Translations under genes and position numbers: made by a program
Source of the DNA: Calditrichota bacterium
Lineage (GTDB): Bacteria; Zhuqueibacterota; Zhuqueibacteria; Zhuqueibacterales; Geothermadaptataceae
Assembly (NCBI GenBank): GCA_008501545.1
Contig: QQUM01000753.1
Span: 1-5,155, forward strand
DNA length: 5,155 nucleotides
Direction: 5' to 3'
Shown: piece by piece, positions 1 to 5,155 of the stretch
Layout of the letters: every line of letters starts with the position of its first letter
Numbering within the stretch: the first letter of the stretch is position 1
Notes under the pieces: model-generated
Databases searched by the model: none
Told to the model about the DNA's origin: nothing
The model's input: the letters and a program-made list of their open reading frames with translations, nothing else

Positions 1-291
1 TTCATAGTAATCTTTCTGCGGATCGTATGTAATCTGAATTCTTTCGATATAGCTCGTTTTCCCGGAGCTGACTTCGTTATATGGCGGATTGACTTGTTCG
101 CCACCGGCATAACCGGAAACGACTGAGTGCACACCGTCTAACTTTTCAAATGGCGCTTCCATGCACCAGAAACAGCCACCGGCAAAGGTTGCTTTGGACT
201 GGTTTTGCGGTTCTTTTGCCATCCCCGGAAAAACCATCATGAGTGAGACAGCCGAGACGGCCAATACGAGTAATTGGGTTGTAATATTCAT
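1..291 (-). CDS. msrA: Peptide methionine sulfoxide reductase MsrA, exported form (5' part only)
   Basis: MsrA reduces the S-epimer of methionine sulfoxide in oxidised proteins back to methionine. Ninety-seven codons are visible; the gene continues past position 1. The family signature GGCFWCMEAPFEKLDGV is at residues 38-54, with the expected catalytic cysteine at Cys40 of GCFW. It is followed by VVSGYAGG and NEVSSGKTSYIE, both typical of the MsrA core. A hydrophobic stretch (about residues 7-22) ending in GMA-K suggests a signal peptide cleaved near Ala25, so the enzyme probably acts in the periplasm. The n-region (MNITTQ) has no Lys or Arg, which is unusual. The ATG at 291 is chosen because AGGAGA lies 5 nt upstream; Met24 could start a cytosolic form but has no comparable site. 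The conserved start of the fold argues for a working gene, but the C-terminal resolving cysteines, and any fused MsrB domain, lie outside the window. Confidence 0.95.
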   Translation of the reverse strand, partial: MNITTQLLVLAVSAVSLMMVFPGMAKEPQNQSKATFAGGCFWCMEAPFEKLDGVHSVVSGYAGGEQVNPPYNEVSSGKTSYIERIQITYDPQKDYYE

Positions 292-296
292 TATTT

Positions 297-302
297 TCTC
301 CT
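297..302 (-). promoter_or_regulatory. Shine-Dalgarno site of msrA
   Basis: AGGAGA on the minus strand lies 5 nt before the ATG at 291. It decides the start in favour of the long, signal-peptide-bearing form of MsrA over internal methionines 18, 19 and 24. It sits only 7 bp from the edge of the first palindromic repeat unit, so that unit is in the msrA leader or promoter. Confidence 0.8.
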
Positions 303-309
303 GTAATGA

Positions 310-389
310 AGGTGCGACGCACTTCGTACCGGAATCTCCAAGCCTACTCAGAGAATTGCAGGCCTATCGGAAAGAAGTGCGTCGCACCT
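310..389. repeat. Repeat unit 1: 80 bp bounded by 15-bp perfect inverted repeats
   Basis: The ends AGGTGCGACGCACTT (310-324) and AAGTGCGTCGCACCT (375-389) are perfect inverted repeats. Each end contains its own palindrome, GTGCG-A/T-CGCAC, so each arm could fold alone or pair with its partner. The last 35 bp including one flanking base (356-390) match 480-514 of the second unit at 31 of 35 positions, whereas the interior (325-355) is poorly conserved. The form resembles REP/BIME pairs or a very small MITE. No transposase gene and no clear target-site duplication are seen. It is 18 bp upstream of the msrA start codon and could affect msrA expression. Confidence 0.8.
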
Positions 390-434
390 GGCTAAGTTTC
401 ATTTTTTCATTAAACTTTTGACACTACCTGTTGA

Positions 435-513
435 AGGTGCGACGCACTTAGCATTGAAGTTTCTACTGATTTTCGAAACTTGCAGGCATATCGAAGTGAA
501 GTGCGTCGCACCT
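435..513. repeat. Repeat unit 2: 79-bp copy of the same palindrome-bounded element
   Basis: It has the same 15-bp ends as unit 1, at 435-449 and 499-513, in the same orientation and separated from unit 1 by 45 bp. The right-hand 35 bp (480-514) carry TTGCAGGC followed by TATCG and the GTGCGTCGCAC palindrome, matching unit 1 with four differences. The central 30 bp differ. Conserved ends and a drifting middle are expected of a mobile or structurally selected short repeat rather than of coding DNA. Confidence 0.8.
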
Positions 514-664
514 GTGTAGGTTGCATTTGCTTAATTGGCTTGGAAAACAGCACCGGATGCATTATTATTCCTCGTCGTATCCCATGTACGAAAAAGTTAA
601 GTCCCGGTGAGCATTTCGTGATAATTTGCGTGCTGATTGTAATAGAATGGATGCTTTAAAATAC
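514..664. other. Non-coding spacer between the repeat units and the chemoreceptor terminator
   Basis: About 150 bp with no convincing gene, RNA gene or strong promoter on either strand. Together with the two repeat units and the terminator it makes up the 474-bp gap between the chemoreceptor gene and msrA. A minus-strand ATG at 562 preceded by GAGG opens a 50-codon frame that runs through repeat unit 2; it is judged spurious. The msrA promoter should lie here or within the repeat units but could not be assigned. Confidence 0.5.
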
Positions 665-704
665 AAAAACGGTCTCGGGGATGTCAGAAAAGGCAATGAG
701 ACCG
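665..704 (-). terminator. Likely Rho-independent terminator of the chemoreceptor gene
   Basis: On the minus strand a CGGTCTC/GAGACCG 7-bp perfect stem (698-704 with 670-676) is followed directly by five T residues (669-665). It starts 61 bp after the chemoreceptor stop codon at 766. The loop is long (21 nt), which lowers confidence, but the position, GC-rich stem and T-tract fit. It would separate the chemoreceptor gene transcriptionally from msrA. Confidence 0.65.
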
Positions 705-765
705 CTTGATAATTCATTTCAATTGCTGGAACTCACTGCGTCGTCCCAACTCGTTCACCTGGATA

Positions 766-3204
766 CTAATCCACAATAACCGGGTCTGGAAATTCATTCG
801 CTTCCTGCCGCTGGTGCATCATCTGACCGAAGTCCTGTTCCTGCTTTCCGAGCGAAAATTGATTTACCAGGCTATGCAGGTTTTGGGTTAACTCGCCCAG
901 GCTTTGGGCGGTCGTGGCGATTTGTTCCACGCCGGCTGCGGACTGATTGGAAACCTGATTCATCATTTCGACATTATTGCTGATTTCCGTTGCGACTCCC
1001 GCCTGTTCCCGGCTTGCGGCCGAAATTTGCGAGATTTCATCTGCGACTTTTTCTGCAGCACTGAAGATTTGATTGAGGTTTTCCACCAGCTCTTCGTTTA
1101 TCTTCGTGCCTGCTTCAACTGATTTACGCGCTTCCTGCATCGAGTTGTCTGCACTGTTTGCGTCGAGCTGCACTGATTTTATCATTTCGGCGATTTCACG
1201 GGTTGCTGTGGTGGTGCGCTCTGCCAGCTTACGCACTTCATCGGCCACAACCGCGAAACCCCGGCCTTGCTCACCGGCACGCGCTGCTTCGATAGCCGCG
1301 TTCAATGCCAGTAAATTGGTTTGGTCAGCAATTTCGTCAATGACCTGTGTGACTTCCCCAATTTGATTGGTTTTTTCTGAGAGAGAAGAAATGATCGTGC
1401 CGGTTGTATGCGCGCTTTTTGTAATGTGCTCGATGCCCGTTTTGGATTCATTTACTTTTTCGACACCCTGTTTTGCGAAACTTCCGGCTTCTCTGCTGTA
1501 TGTTTCAACAGCTGAAATGTTCTTTGATGATTCCTGCAATGTCGATGTCATTTCTTCAATTGCGCTGGCAATTTCGTGCGTTTGTGAGCTTTGTTCCTGC
1601 GTTCCAGTCGCAATTTCCTGTGATGATGTGCTCAATTCTTCTACAGCGCTGGCCAGAGATGTAGATGCATCGACAACCTCAAGCATCATTGAGCGAATGT
1701 TTGTAATCGCCTTCTGGAATCCTGCAAACAGCGCTGCAACATTATCTCCACTTTTTTCAGCCTGCAGATCGATATCGAGGTTTCCTTGTGCAACGTTTTC
1801 CATTTCTGTCAGCATGGTTTGAACACTGCGCTTTAAATAATCCTCTCTTTCTTTGATTTCAGTAAATAAGGTGATGTTTTCAATTGCACCAGTAATTTCA
1901 TCGCTCTGATTCTTTAATGGGGAGCCAGAATAAACTATTGGGACTTCAGCTCCAGATAGCTGCGCAATATTTTCCCGTGTTATGAGTTGGTTTGATTTCA
2001 TGGCTTGGGCACAAGCGCAATTTTCTGTGTGACAATCATGGGTTTTAAAAATATCGTAGCATTTTTTACCAACAACTTTGTCCTTTTGTTTATTTAGTAA
2101 CTCCAAGCCGCTGTTACTCATAAATTCGATAGTAAAATCTTTATCGATAACCATTGTTGGATTGGGCAGTTTTTTTAGATAAGTCAATAGCTGCATGACT
2201 TTTGTCAGCATGGTTGAAAAAGATCGGGAGAGTTGACCGATTTCATCCCTGGCTTCACAGTTAATTTCGACATCATGGTTCCCGCCAGTTACTTCGTCAG
2301 CAACCTTTTGCAATGCAATAATCGGCTCAGTAATTGCAATTTTACCAAGATACACGATCACAATAGAAACGATGAGTGCGATAAAAAATACGCCCCGTGC
2401 GAAAAACATATTTTTACCGGCCTCTTTCTCCATGGATATTTCAAACGCGTCCAGTTTTTCTTCCAGCTTCACTCCCAATGCATTCAATGCAGCATTTTGC
2501 TCTGCGATTTGCTGATTTAAATTGATCCAACTTTCAAAATTTGTGTCGTAATTGCTTAGTGCAGTAAAGAGAGCTTGCTTTTCATTCGAATCGATTTCAG
2601 AATTTGAAACTGTTTGATTAAAGTTATTAAATGTCTCATTCCATTTTTGGATGTATTTTTCATTCCCACGTAATAAATAATCTTTTTCATGGCGTCGCAA
2701 CGTGAGCACCGGGATGAGCCATTCATCTTTACCGGAATCCTTGATCATTTTTTCCACGAGGTGTATTGCCTCTCTTAATCTTCCCTGTGCTCCACTGCTA
2801 TGATCTAATCCCTGTTCATTCATCATATCAGCACAAGTTGTAAAAATTTCAAAATAGGAATGGATCATATTTGCTGTTTCAGCCTTCAGTATCGTATCAG
2901 ACAATTTCTCAGCCTCTTCTGTAAATGCCTTTGTAGCAGCTTGAAGATCCAGAAAACTTTTCTTGTCTTTTTTTGCTAAAAACTCCGCTTCATGTAAGCG
3001 TGCGTGCGAGAAACGGGCTTCAAGATGATTTGCCAGGGAGACATTACTTATTGCTTCTTTTTCAAATTGTGAGAACAGGTGGGCAAGCATCATCAGTGCA
3101 AAGGGGATAAATGCAATCGTTACAACCTTTAAGCCGATGGAGAACTTGTTGGCGTGTTTTAAAAGACGTTTCTTGAGAAAACTGTCATTCGATAAATTTA
3201 ACAT
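766..3204 (-). CDS. Methyl-accepting chemotaxis protein: helical bimodular-like periplasmic sensor, HAMP, Cys-rich PAS, signalling domain
   Basis: A transmembrane chemoreceptor of 812 residues that should control CheA/CheW and hence flagellar motor bias. Order: TM1 about 22-46; an all-helical periplasmic region about 47-266; TM2 about 267-288; HAMP about 289-338; PAS about 341-448; a short HAMP-like linker about 458-506; and the methylated coiled-coil signalling domain about 508-784. The tip [20 protein letters not shown] and the following [20 protein letters not shown] (about 624-663) match the universal CheA/CheW-binding hairpin. The periplasmic part carries [15 protein letters not shown] (about 170-184), typical of helical bimodular (HBM) sensors; the ligand is unknown. 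The PAS domain has Cys382, His389, Cys391, His392, Cys396 and Cys398, a possible metal or redox site. The C-terminus (PDPVIVD) is not a NWETF-type CheR/CheB tether. The ATG at 3204 is preferred over the in-frame TTG at 3210, which lies 1 nt from AAGGA. No che genes are in view. Confidence 0.95.
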   Translation of the reverse strand: MLNLSNDSFLKKRLLKHANKFSIGLKVVTIAFIPFALMMLAHLFSQFEKEAISNVSLANHLEARFSHARLHEAEFLAKKDKKSFLDLQAATKAFTEEAEKLSDTILKAETANMIHSYFEIFTTCADMMNEQGLDHSSGAQGRLREAIHLVEKMIKDSGKDEWLIPVLTLRRHEKDYLLRGNEKYIQKWNETFNNFNQTVSNSEIDSNEKQALFTALSNYDTNFESWINLNQQIAEQNAALNALGVKLEEKLDAFEISMEKEAGKNMFFARGVFFIALIVSIVIVYLGKIAITEPIIALQKVADEVTGGNHDVEINCEARDEIGQLSRSFSTMLTKVMQLLTYLKKLPNPTMVIDKDFTIEFMSNSGLELLNKQKDKVVGKKCYDIFKTHDCHTENCACAQAMKSNQLITRENIAQLSGAEVPIVYSGSPLKNQSDEITGAIENITLFTEIKEREDYLKRSVQTMLTEMENVAQGNLDIDLQAEKSGDNVAALFAGFQKAITNIRSMMLEVVDASTSLASAVEELSTSSQEIATGTQEQSSQTHEIASAIEEMTSTLQESSKNISAVETYSREAGSFAKQGVEKVNESKTGIEHITKSAHTTGTIISSLSEKTNQIGEVTQVIDEIADQTNLLALNAAIEAARAGEQGRGFAVVADEVRKLAERTTTATREIAEMIKSVQLDANSADNSMQEARKSVEAGTKINEELVENLNQIFSAAEKVADEISQISAASREQAGVATEISNNVEMMNQVSNQSAAGVEQIATTAQSLGELTQNLHSLVNQFSLGKQEQDFGQMMHQRQEANEFPDPVIVD

Positions 3205-3210
3205 TTTCAA

Positions 3211-3216
3211 TTCCTT
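3211..3216 (-). promoter_or_regulatory. Shine-Dalgarno site that fixes the chemoreceptor start
   Basis: AAGGAA on the minus strand. Its AAGGA core is 7 nt from the ATG at 3204, a normal distance, but only 1 nt from the in-frame TTG at 3210, which is too close. The protein is therefore 812 residues and begins MLNLSNDS. Confidence 0.7.
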
Positions 3217-3250
3217 ACTCTGCCTGGCATCAATTGTGGACTATCTATTT

Positions 3251-3298
3251 CTCCTTCGGCAGATTCGAAATGGCAATTTTATTAATCTGCCAAAGGAG
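3251..3298 (-). promoter_or_regulatory. Long stem-loop in the chemoreceptor leader
   Basis: Arms 3251-3265 (CTCCTTCGGCAGATT) and 3284-3298 (AATCTGCCAAAGGAG) form a 15-bp inverted repeat with one mismatch. In minus-strand RNA that mismatch becomes a U-G wobble, so the stem is unbroken in the direction in which the gene is transcribed. The loop is 18 nt. The structure lies 46-94 nt upstream of the start codon and is not followed by a T-tract on either strand, so it does not look like a simple terminator. It could be a regulatory leader hairpin, an RNA-stability element or the binding site of a dimeric regulator. Confidence 0.6.
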
Positions 3299-3361
3299 TA
3301 TTATTAAAAAACAAGAACTGCTAAATAGAAGCATGTATAAATTTCGACAACTCGAACTGAA

Positions 3362-3391
3362 ATTATAATAAATTGATAAACTTTAATTGAA
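3362..3391 (-). promoter_or_regulatory. Weak candidate sigma70-type promoter for the chemoreceptor gene
   Basis: On the minus strand a perfect TATAAT (3367-3362) follows TTCAAT (3391-3386; 3 of 6 to TTGACA) with an 18-bp spacer. Transcription would start about 150 nt before the ATG and include the leader stem-loop. The surrounding DNA is very AT-rich, so a chance TATAAT is quite possible. No good flagellar sigma28 match was found. Confidence 0.3.
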
Positions 3392-3478
3392 AGGCAGGAA
3401 AGAGGGTGGCTACTTAATTTTTCGGTTTAAAAGGACAACTTGTAAGAAATTAACAGGCGAGCAATAGCAATGCGTTTT

Positions 3479-4345
3479 TTATCCCCAGACCAGGGCCTGA
3501 ACCGAGACAGTTCCCATTACCAGCAACATATAAATATTGATATTCATAAATGCTGTTTTGAAAACAGACTCGTCTGATGAAACGCGTAACAGGCTGCGGT
3601 TGACCCAGATGAGCCAGAACGTCGTGAACGTGAGGCAGGCATAAATAAAAAAGGAATCTCCGACACCGTACATCGGCAGCATTAAGCTGATGAGTGCCGT
3701 AGCAACGGTCCAGATGTATGTAAGACGTGCCAGTTGTTTATCGTTGAATAAACTGGCCAGGGTGGGGAATCCGGCGCGTTCGTAATCACGGCTGAGATTG
3801 AGCAGCAACAACCAGAAGTGGGGAATCTGCCAGATAAAAAAGAAAAAGCCTACGATGAGAATTTGTGGTTCAGCTAAACTGCGTTCAGCGGCAACCCATC
3901 CGATTGCAGGCGGAATAGCGCCGATAAGTGCTCCGGGAAATACCGCATAAGCCGTGATGCGTTTCAATGGTGTGTAAACGATATTGTACCAGAATATATT
4001 GAAAACACCCAGCGCCATGGCTTCGATGTTATTCCCAAACAATAAAATGATACTGCCAATCACCATGTGCGCAAGCGAGACAAAAAACGCGTTACGCGGT
4101 GAAATACTGCCCGCCGGGATAGGCCGCATGCTGGTGCGATGCATTTTCTTGTCCAGCTTCCATTCCTGTACCTGGTTTAAACCGGCCGATCCGGCAGAAA
4201 GGATAAATGTCCCGATCACAGCGATCATTCCCGTGAAATCGAAACTGCCTTTTGCGAGAATGTAGCCGACAAACGTGGACATAGCCACGAGGACCGAGAT
4301 GCGAATTTTGCTGAGATCGAGCAGTATTTTAAACCAGTTTTTCAT
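3479..4345 (-). CDS. cyoE: Protoheme IX farnesyltransferase (heme O synthase)
   Basis: A membrane prenyltransferase of the UbiA family (CyoE/CtaB) that adds a farnesyl group to heme B to give heme O, the precursor of heme A for terminal oxidases. The 288 residues are close to the usual family length and consist mostly of hydrophobic helices. The first active-site motif is NQVQEWKLDKKMHRTSMRP (57-75), with Asn57, Glu61, Asp65 and Arg70; the first acidic position is Glu instead of the common Asp. Also seen are YTPLKR (124-129), PGALIGAIPPAIGW (137-150), WQIPHFW (172-178) and SRDYERAG (185-192), all characteristic of CyoE. The ATG at 4345 is the only possible start, since in-frame stops lie shortly upstream. 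Its GGAGA site is 13 nt away, longer than ideal. The gene follows the coxB fragment at 274 bp on the same strand, and oxidase clusters often carry it. It has its own promoter-like sequence. Confidence 0.96.
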   Translation of the reverse strand: MKNWFKILLDLSKIRISVLVAMSTFVGYILAKGSFDFTGMIAVIGTFILSAGSAGLNQVQEWKLDKKMHRTSMRPIPAGSISPRNAFFVSLAHMVIGSIILLFGNNIEAMALGVFNIFWYNIVYTPLKRITAYAVFPGALIGAIPPAIGWVAAERSLAEPQILIVGFFFFIWQIPHFWLLLLNLSRDYERAGFPTLASLFNDKQLARLTYIWTVATALISLMLPMYGVGDSFFIYACLTFTTFWLIWVNRSLLRVSSDESVFKTAFMNINIYMLLVMGTVSVQALVWG

Positions 4346-4347
4346 TG

Positions 4348-4363
4348 GGAGAGAGAGTTCTCC
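4348..4363 (-). promoter_or_regulatory. Short hairpin covering the cyoE Shine-Dalgarno site
   Basis: In minus-strand RNA GGAGA (4363-4359) can pair with UCUCC (4352-4348) around a 6-nt loop, ending 2 nt before the ATG. GGAGA is the only plausible ribosome-binding sequence for cyoE, so folding would hide it. The stem is only 5 bp and the CT-rich tract gives alternative registers, so regulation is an inference. Confidence 0.35.
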
Positions 4364-4368
4364 ATTTT

Positions 4369-4396
4369 ATCATACGATTTGCATAAGTAATATCAA
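4369..4396 (-). promoter_or_regulatory. Sigma70-type promoter of cyoE
   Basis: On the minus strand TTGATA (4396-4391; 5 of 6 to TTGACA) and TATGAT (4374-4369; 5 of 6 to TATAAT) are separated by 16 bp. Transcription should start near 4362, leaving a leader of only about 17 nt before the cyoE ATG. This suggests cyoE can be expressed separately from coxB, in addition to any read-through. Confidence 0.6.
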
Positions 4397-4407
4397 CGCT
4401 TGGCGTC

Positions 4408-4444
4408 ATTCCGGTTTTTGCGCTTCTCAGCAAAACACCGGAAT
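4408..4444 (+). repeat. REP-like hairpin A
   Basis: ATTCCGGT (4408-4415) pairs with ACCGGAAT (4437-4444), then TTTTGC (4416-4421) with GCAAAA (4430-4435), around loop GCTTCTCA, with a single unpaired C at 4436. The flanks TCATTCC...GGAATCC resemble a class of short intergenic repeats found in many proteobacteria (Neisseria dRS3 has a comparable ATTCC...GGAAT outline). A second copy in the same orientation is at 4566-4602. No T-tract follows on either strand, so it is not a canonical terminator. Confidence 0.75.
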
Positions 4445-4489
4445 CCCTTCATATTTGCCTCAGCGCCAGGTTTTAGTTCAAGATTAAAA

Positions 4490-4509
4490 CGTATGTGATG
4501 ACGCATACG
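4490..4509. repeat. Small inverted repeat between hairpins A and B
   Basis: CGTATGTG and CGCATACG form an 8-bp stem with one T-G mismatch around ATGA. It touches hairpin B (starts 4511) and may be part of the same composite repeat. Confidence 0.4.
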
Positions 4510-4510
4510 G

Positions 4511-4542
4511 ATGCCGGTATTGCAAAAAACGCAAACCGGCAT
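4511..4542 (-). repeat. REP-like hairpin B, opposite orientation and more diverged
   Basis: ATGCCGGT (4511-4518) pairs with ACCGGCAT (4535-4542), then TTGC (4520-4523) with GCAA (4531-4534); A4519 is bulged. Read on the minus strand the plan is the same as hairpins A and C: an 8-bp outer stem, an inner stem, an A/T-rich loop and one bulge on the 3' side, flanked by TCAT and ATCC. The outer stem has G-C where A and C have T-A, which keeps the pairing. Confidence 0.6.
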
Positions 4543-4565
4543 GACAGTCTTTTACTTGTGTGGCA

Positions 4566-4602
4566 ATTCCAGTTTCTGCGCTTCTCAGCAGAATACCGGA
4601 AT
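4566..4602 (+). repeat. REP-like hairpin C, second copy of A
   Basis: Same length as hairpin A (37 bp) and identical at 33 positions, with the same loop GCTTCTCA and the same single-base bulge (T4594). The inner stem changes from TTTTGC/GCAAAA to TTCTGC/GCAGAA, a paired change (C4576-G4591 in place of T4418-A4433). The outer stem has one mismatch that is a G-U wobble in minus-strand RNA. It begins 17 bp after the coxB stop codon and may protect the 3' end of the coxB transcript. Confidence 0.75.
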
Positions 4603-4619
4603 CCGGTTGTATGCAGGAA

Positions 4620-5155
4620 TTATTCGCTTGTTTTCAAGTATTCAACAATGGCTTTGATTTCATCATCCGTCAGCTTTTGCGGTGGCATGGGGATGTTGGC
4701 ATATTCTTTTACTTTGTCAGCATCCGGGTCCTTGATCGAACGAATGAGGTATTCTTCATCAACGACGATTTCACGCTCTTTGCCATCGGTAATTACTGTT
4801 TCAGTGATACCGAACATGCCCTTGAACGTGCGTGAAATACGCGGTGTGCCGTCAAGGCTGTGGCAGGCTGTACAACCCTTGAGGGTTACGAGCCTTTCGC
4901 CAAGTGCGCGCAAATCACTTTCATCCGTAACCTGCGGGGCGCTCGTCCCTGCATACCAGTTATCGAACTGTGTGCCCGGCAAAACTTCGACCGTGGAAAG
5001 CATGTACGAATGACGGTCACCACAATATTCGGTACAAAGAATGTCATAGGTGCCATTTTCGCTTGCATTAAACCAGAGGAATGTATCACGTCCCGGGACA
5101 GCATCTTGTTTGACGCGAAAAGCGGGAATATAAAAACTGTGGATAACGTCTTCGG
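4620..5155 (-). CDS. coxB: Cytochrome c oxidase subunit II, caa3 type with fused cytochrome c domain (3' part only)
   Basis: The C-terminal 177 residues of oxidase subunit II, which accepts electrons at the binuclear CuA centre outside the membrane and passes them to heme a in subunit I. Counting from the first full codon at 5153, the CuA ligands are His5, Cys40, Glu42, Cys44, His48 and Met51 (CTEYCGDRHSYM), with the spacing found in mitochondrial subunit II. A class I cytochrome c domain follows: CTACH (94-98) binds heme c covalently, and Met156 in IPMPPQ is the probable sixth heme ligand. This fusion defines caa3-type oxidases, in which the tethered cytochrome feeds CuA. The N-terminal transmembrane hairpin lies beyond the window. 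Reading continues in frame to the window edge, so the methionine at 5003 is internal. The stop is TAA at 4622-4620. Subunits I and III are not in view. Confidence 0.96.
   Translation of the reverse strand, partial: EDVIHSFYIPAFRVKQDAVPGRDTFLWFNASENGTYDILCTEYCGDRHSYMLSTVEVLPGTQFDNWYAGTSAPQVTDESDLRALGERLVTLKGCTACHSLDGTPRISRTFKGMFGITETVITDGKEREIVVDEEYLIRSIKDPDADKVKEYANIPMPPQKLTDDEIKAIVEYLKTSE

Noticed and set aside
310..389. Repeat units as Rho-independent terminators
   Set aside because: No T-tract follows the palindromes directly on either strand; the T-rich run at 402-407 is more than 10 bp beyond the end of unit 1. The dedicated hairpin with T-tract at 665-704 is a better terminator.
418..423. 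Perfect TTGACA on the plus strand between the two repeat units
   Set aside because: No -10-like hexamer lies 15-19 bp downstream (the region is the GC-rich palindrome), and no plus-strand gene follows.
310..513. CRISPR array
   Set aside because: The repeats are only 15 bp, alternate in orientation, and number four; the intervals are 45-50 bp, and no cas gene is present.
410..562. Minus-strand 50-codon open frame (ATG at 562, stop at 410) with GAGG 7 nt upstream
   Set aside because: Most of it is repeat unit 2 and its palindromes, read as QVRRTS-like peptide. It has no recognisable domain, and the repeat ends rather than codons are what is conserved. Conservation in relatives would be needed to revive it.
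1073..1822. Long plus-strand open frames opposite the chemoreceptor gene
   Set aside because: They are antisense to a clearly conserved signalling domain and give low-complexity Ser/Cys/Ala-rich translations with no family resemblance.
3251..3280. Flagellar sigma28-like promoter (TAAA ... GCCGAAGG, minus strand) before the chemoreceptor
   Set aside because: The spacer is 17 bp instead of about 15, the last three bases of the -10 element do not match, and the GCCGA is already explained as an arm of the stem-loop.
4495..5013. Plus-strand 172-codon frame opposite coxB
   Set aside because: It is antisense to the CuA and cytochrome c coding sequence, starts inside the hairpin cluster, and its translation resembles no known protein.

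Overview
All recognisable genes lie on the minus strand, in transcription order coxB (3' part) -> cyoE -> an 812-residue methyl-accepting chemotaxis protein -> msrA (5' part). The content fits an aerobic, motile Gram-negative bacterium, most likely a proteobacterium. It has a caa3-type terminal oxidase (a CuA subunit fused to cytochrome c), a heme O synthase for that oxidase, a chemoreceptor with a large periplasmic domain, and a methionine sulfoxide reductase with an export-type N-terminus. The short intergenic hairpins are reminiscent of repeats of the TCATTCC...GGAATCC type known from many proteobacteria. The species cannot be fixed from the sequence.

Layout from right to left, which is the direction of transcription. 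Positions 5155-4620 hold the CuA domain and C-terminal cytochrome c domain of oxidase subunit II. Positions 4619-4346 are a spacer with three related inverted-repeat (REP-like) hairpins and a good sigma70-type promoter just before cyoE. Positions 4345-3479 are cyoE. Positions 3478-3205 are an AT-rich spacer with a 15-bp stem-loop in the leader of the chemoreceptor gene. Positions 3204-766 are the chemoreceptor gene, and 704-665 is its likely terminator. Positions 513-310 hold two ~80-bp repeat units, giving four copies of one 11-bp palindrome in alternating orientation. Positions 291-1 are the start of msrA, which runs off the window.

Functionally, coxB and cyoE belong together: CyoE makes heme O, the precursor of the heme A used in aa3/caa3 oxidases. 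The chemoreceptor and MsrA have no obvious pathway link to the oxidase. A speculative theme of respiration, redox sensing and oxidative-damage repair is possible, because the receptor has a cysteine-rich PAS domain. Gene content is conventional. The less ordinary signals are the intergenic repeat families (one with a compensatory base change), the chemoreceptor leader stem-loop, the Cys/His cluster of the PAS domain and the composition break inside the chemoreceptor gene.
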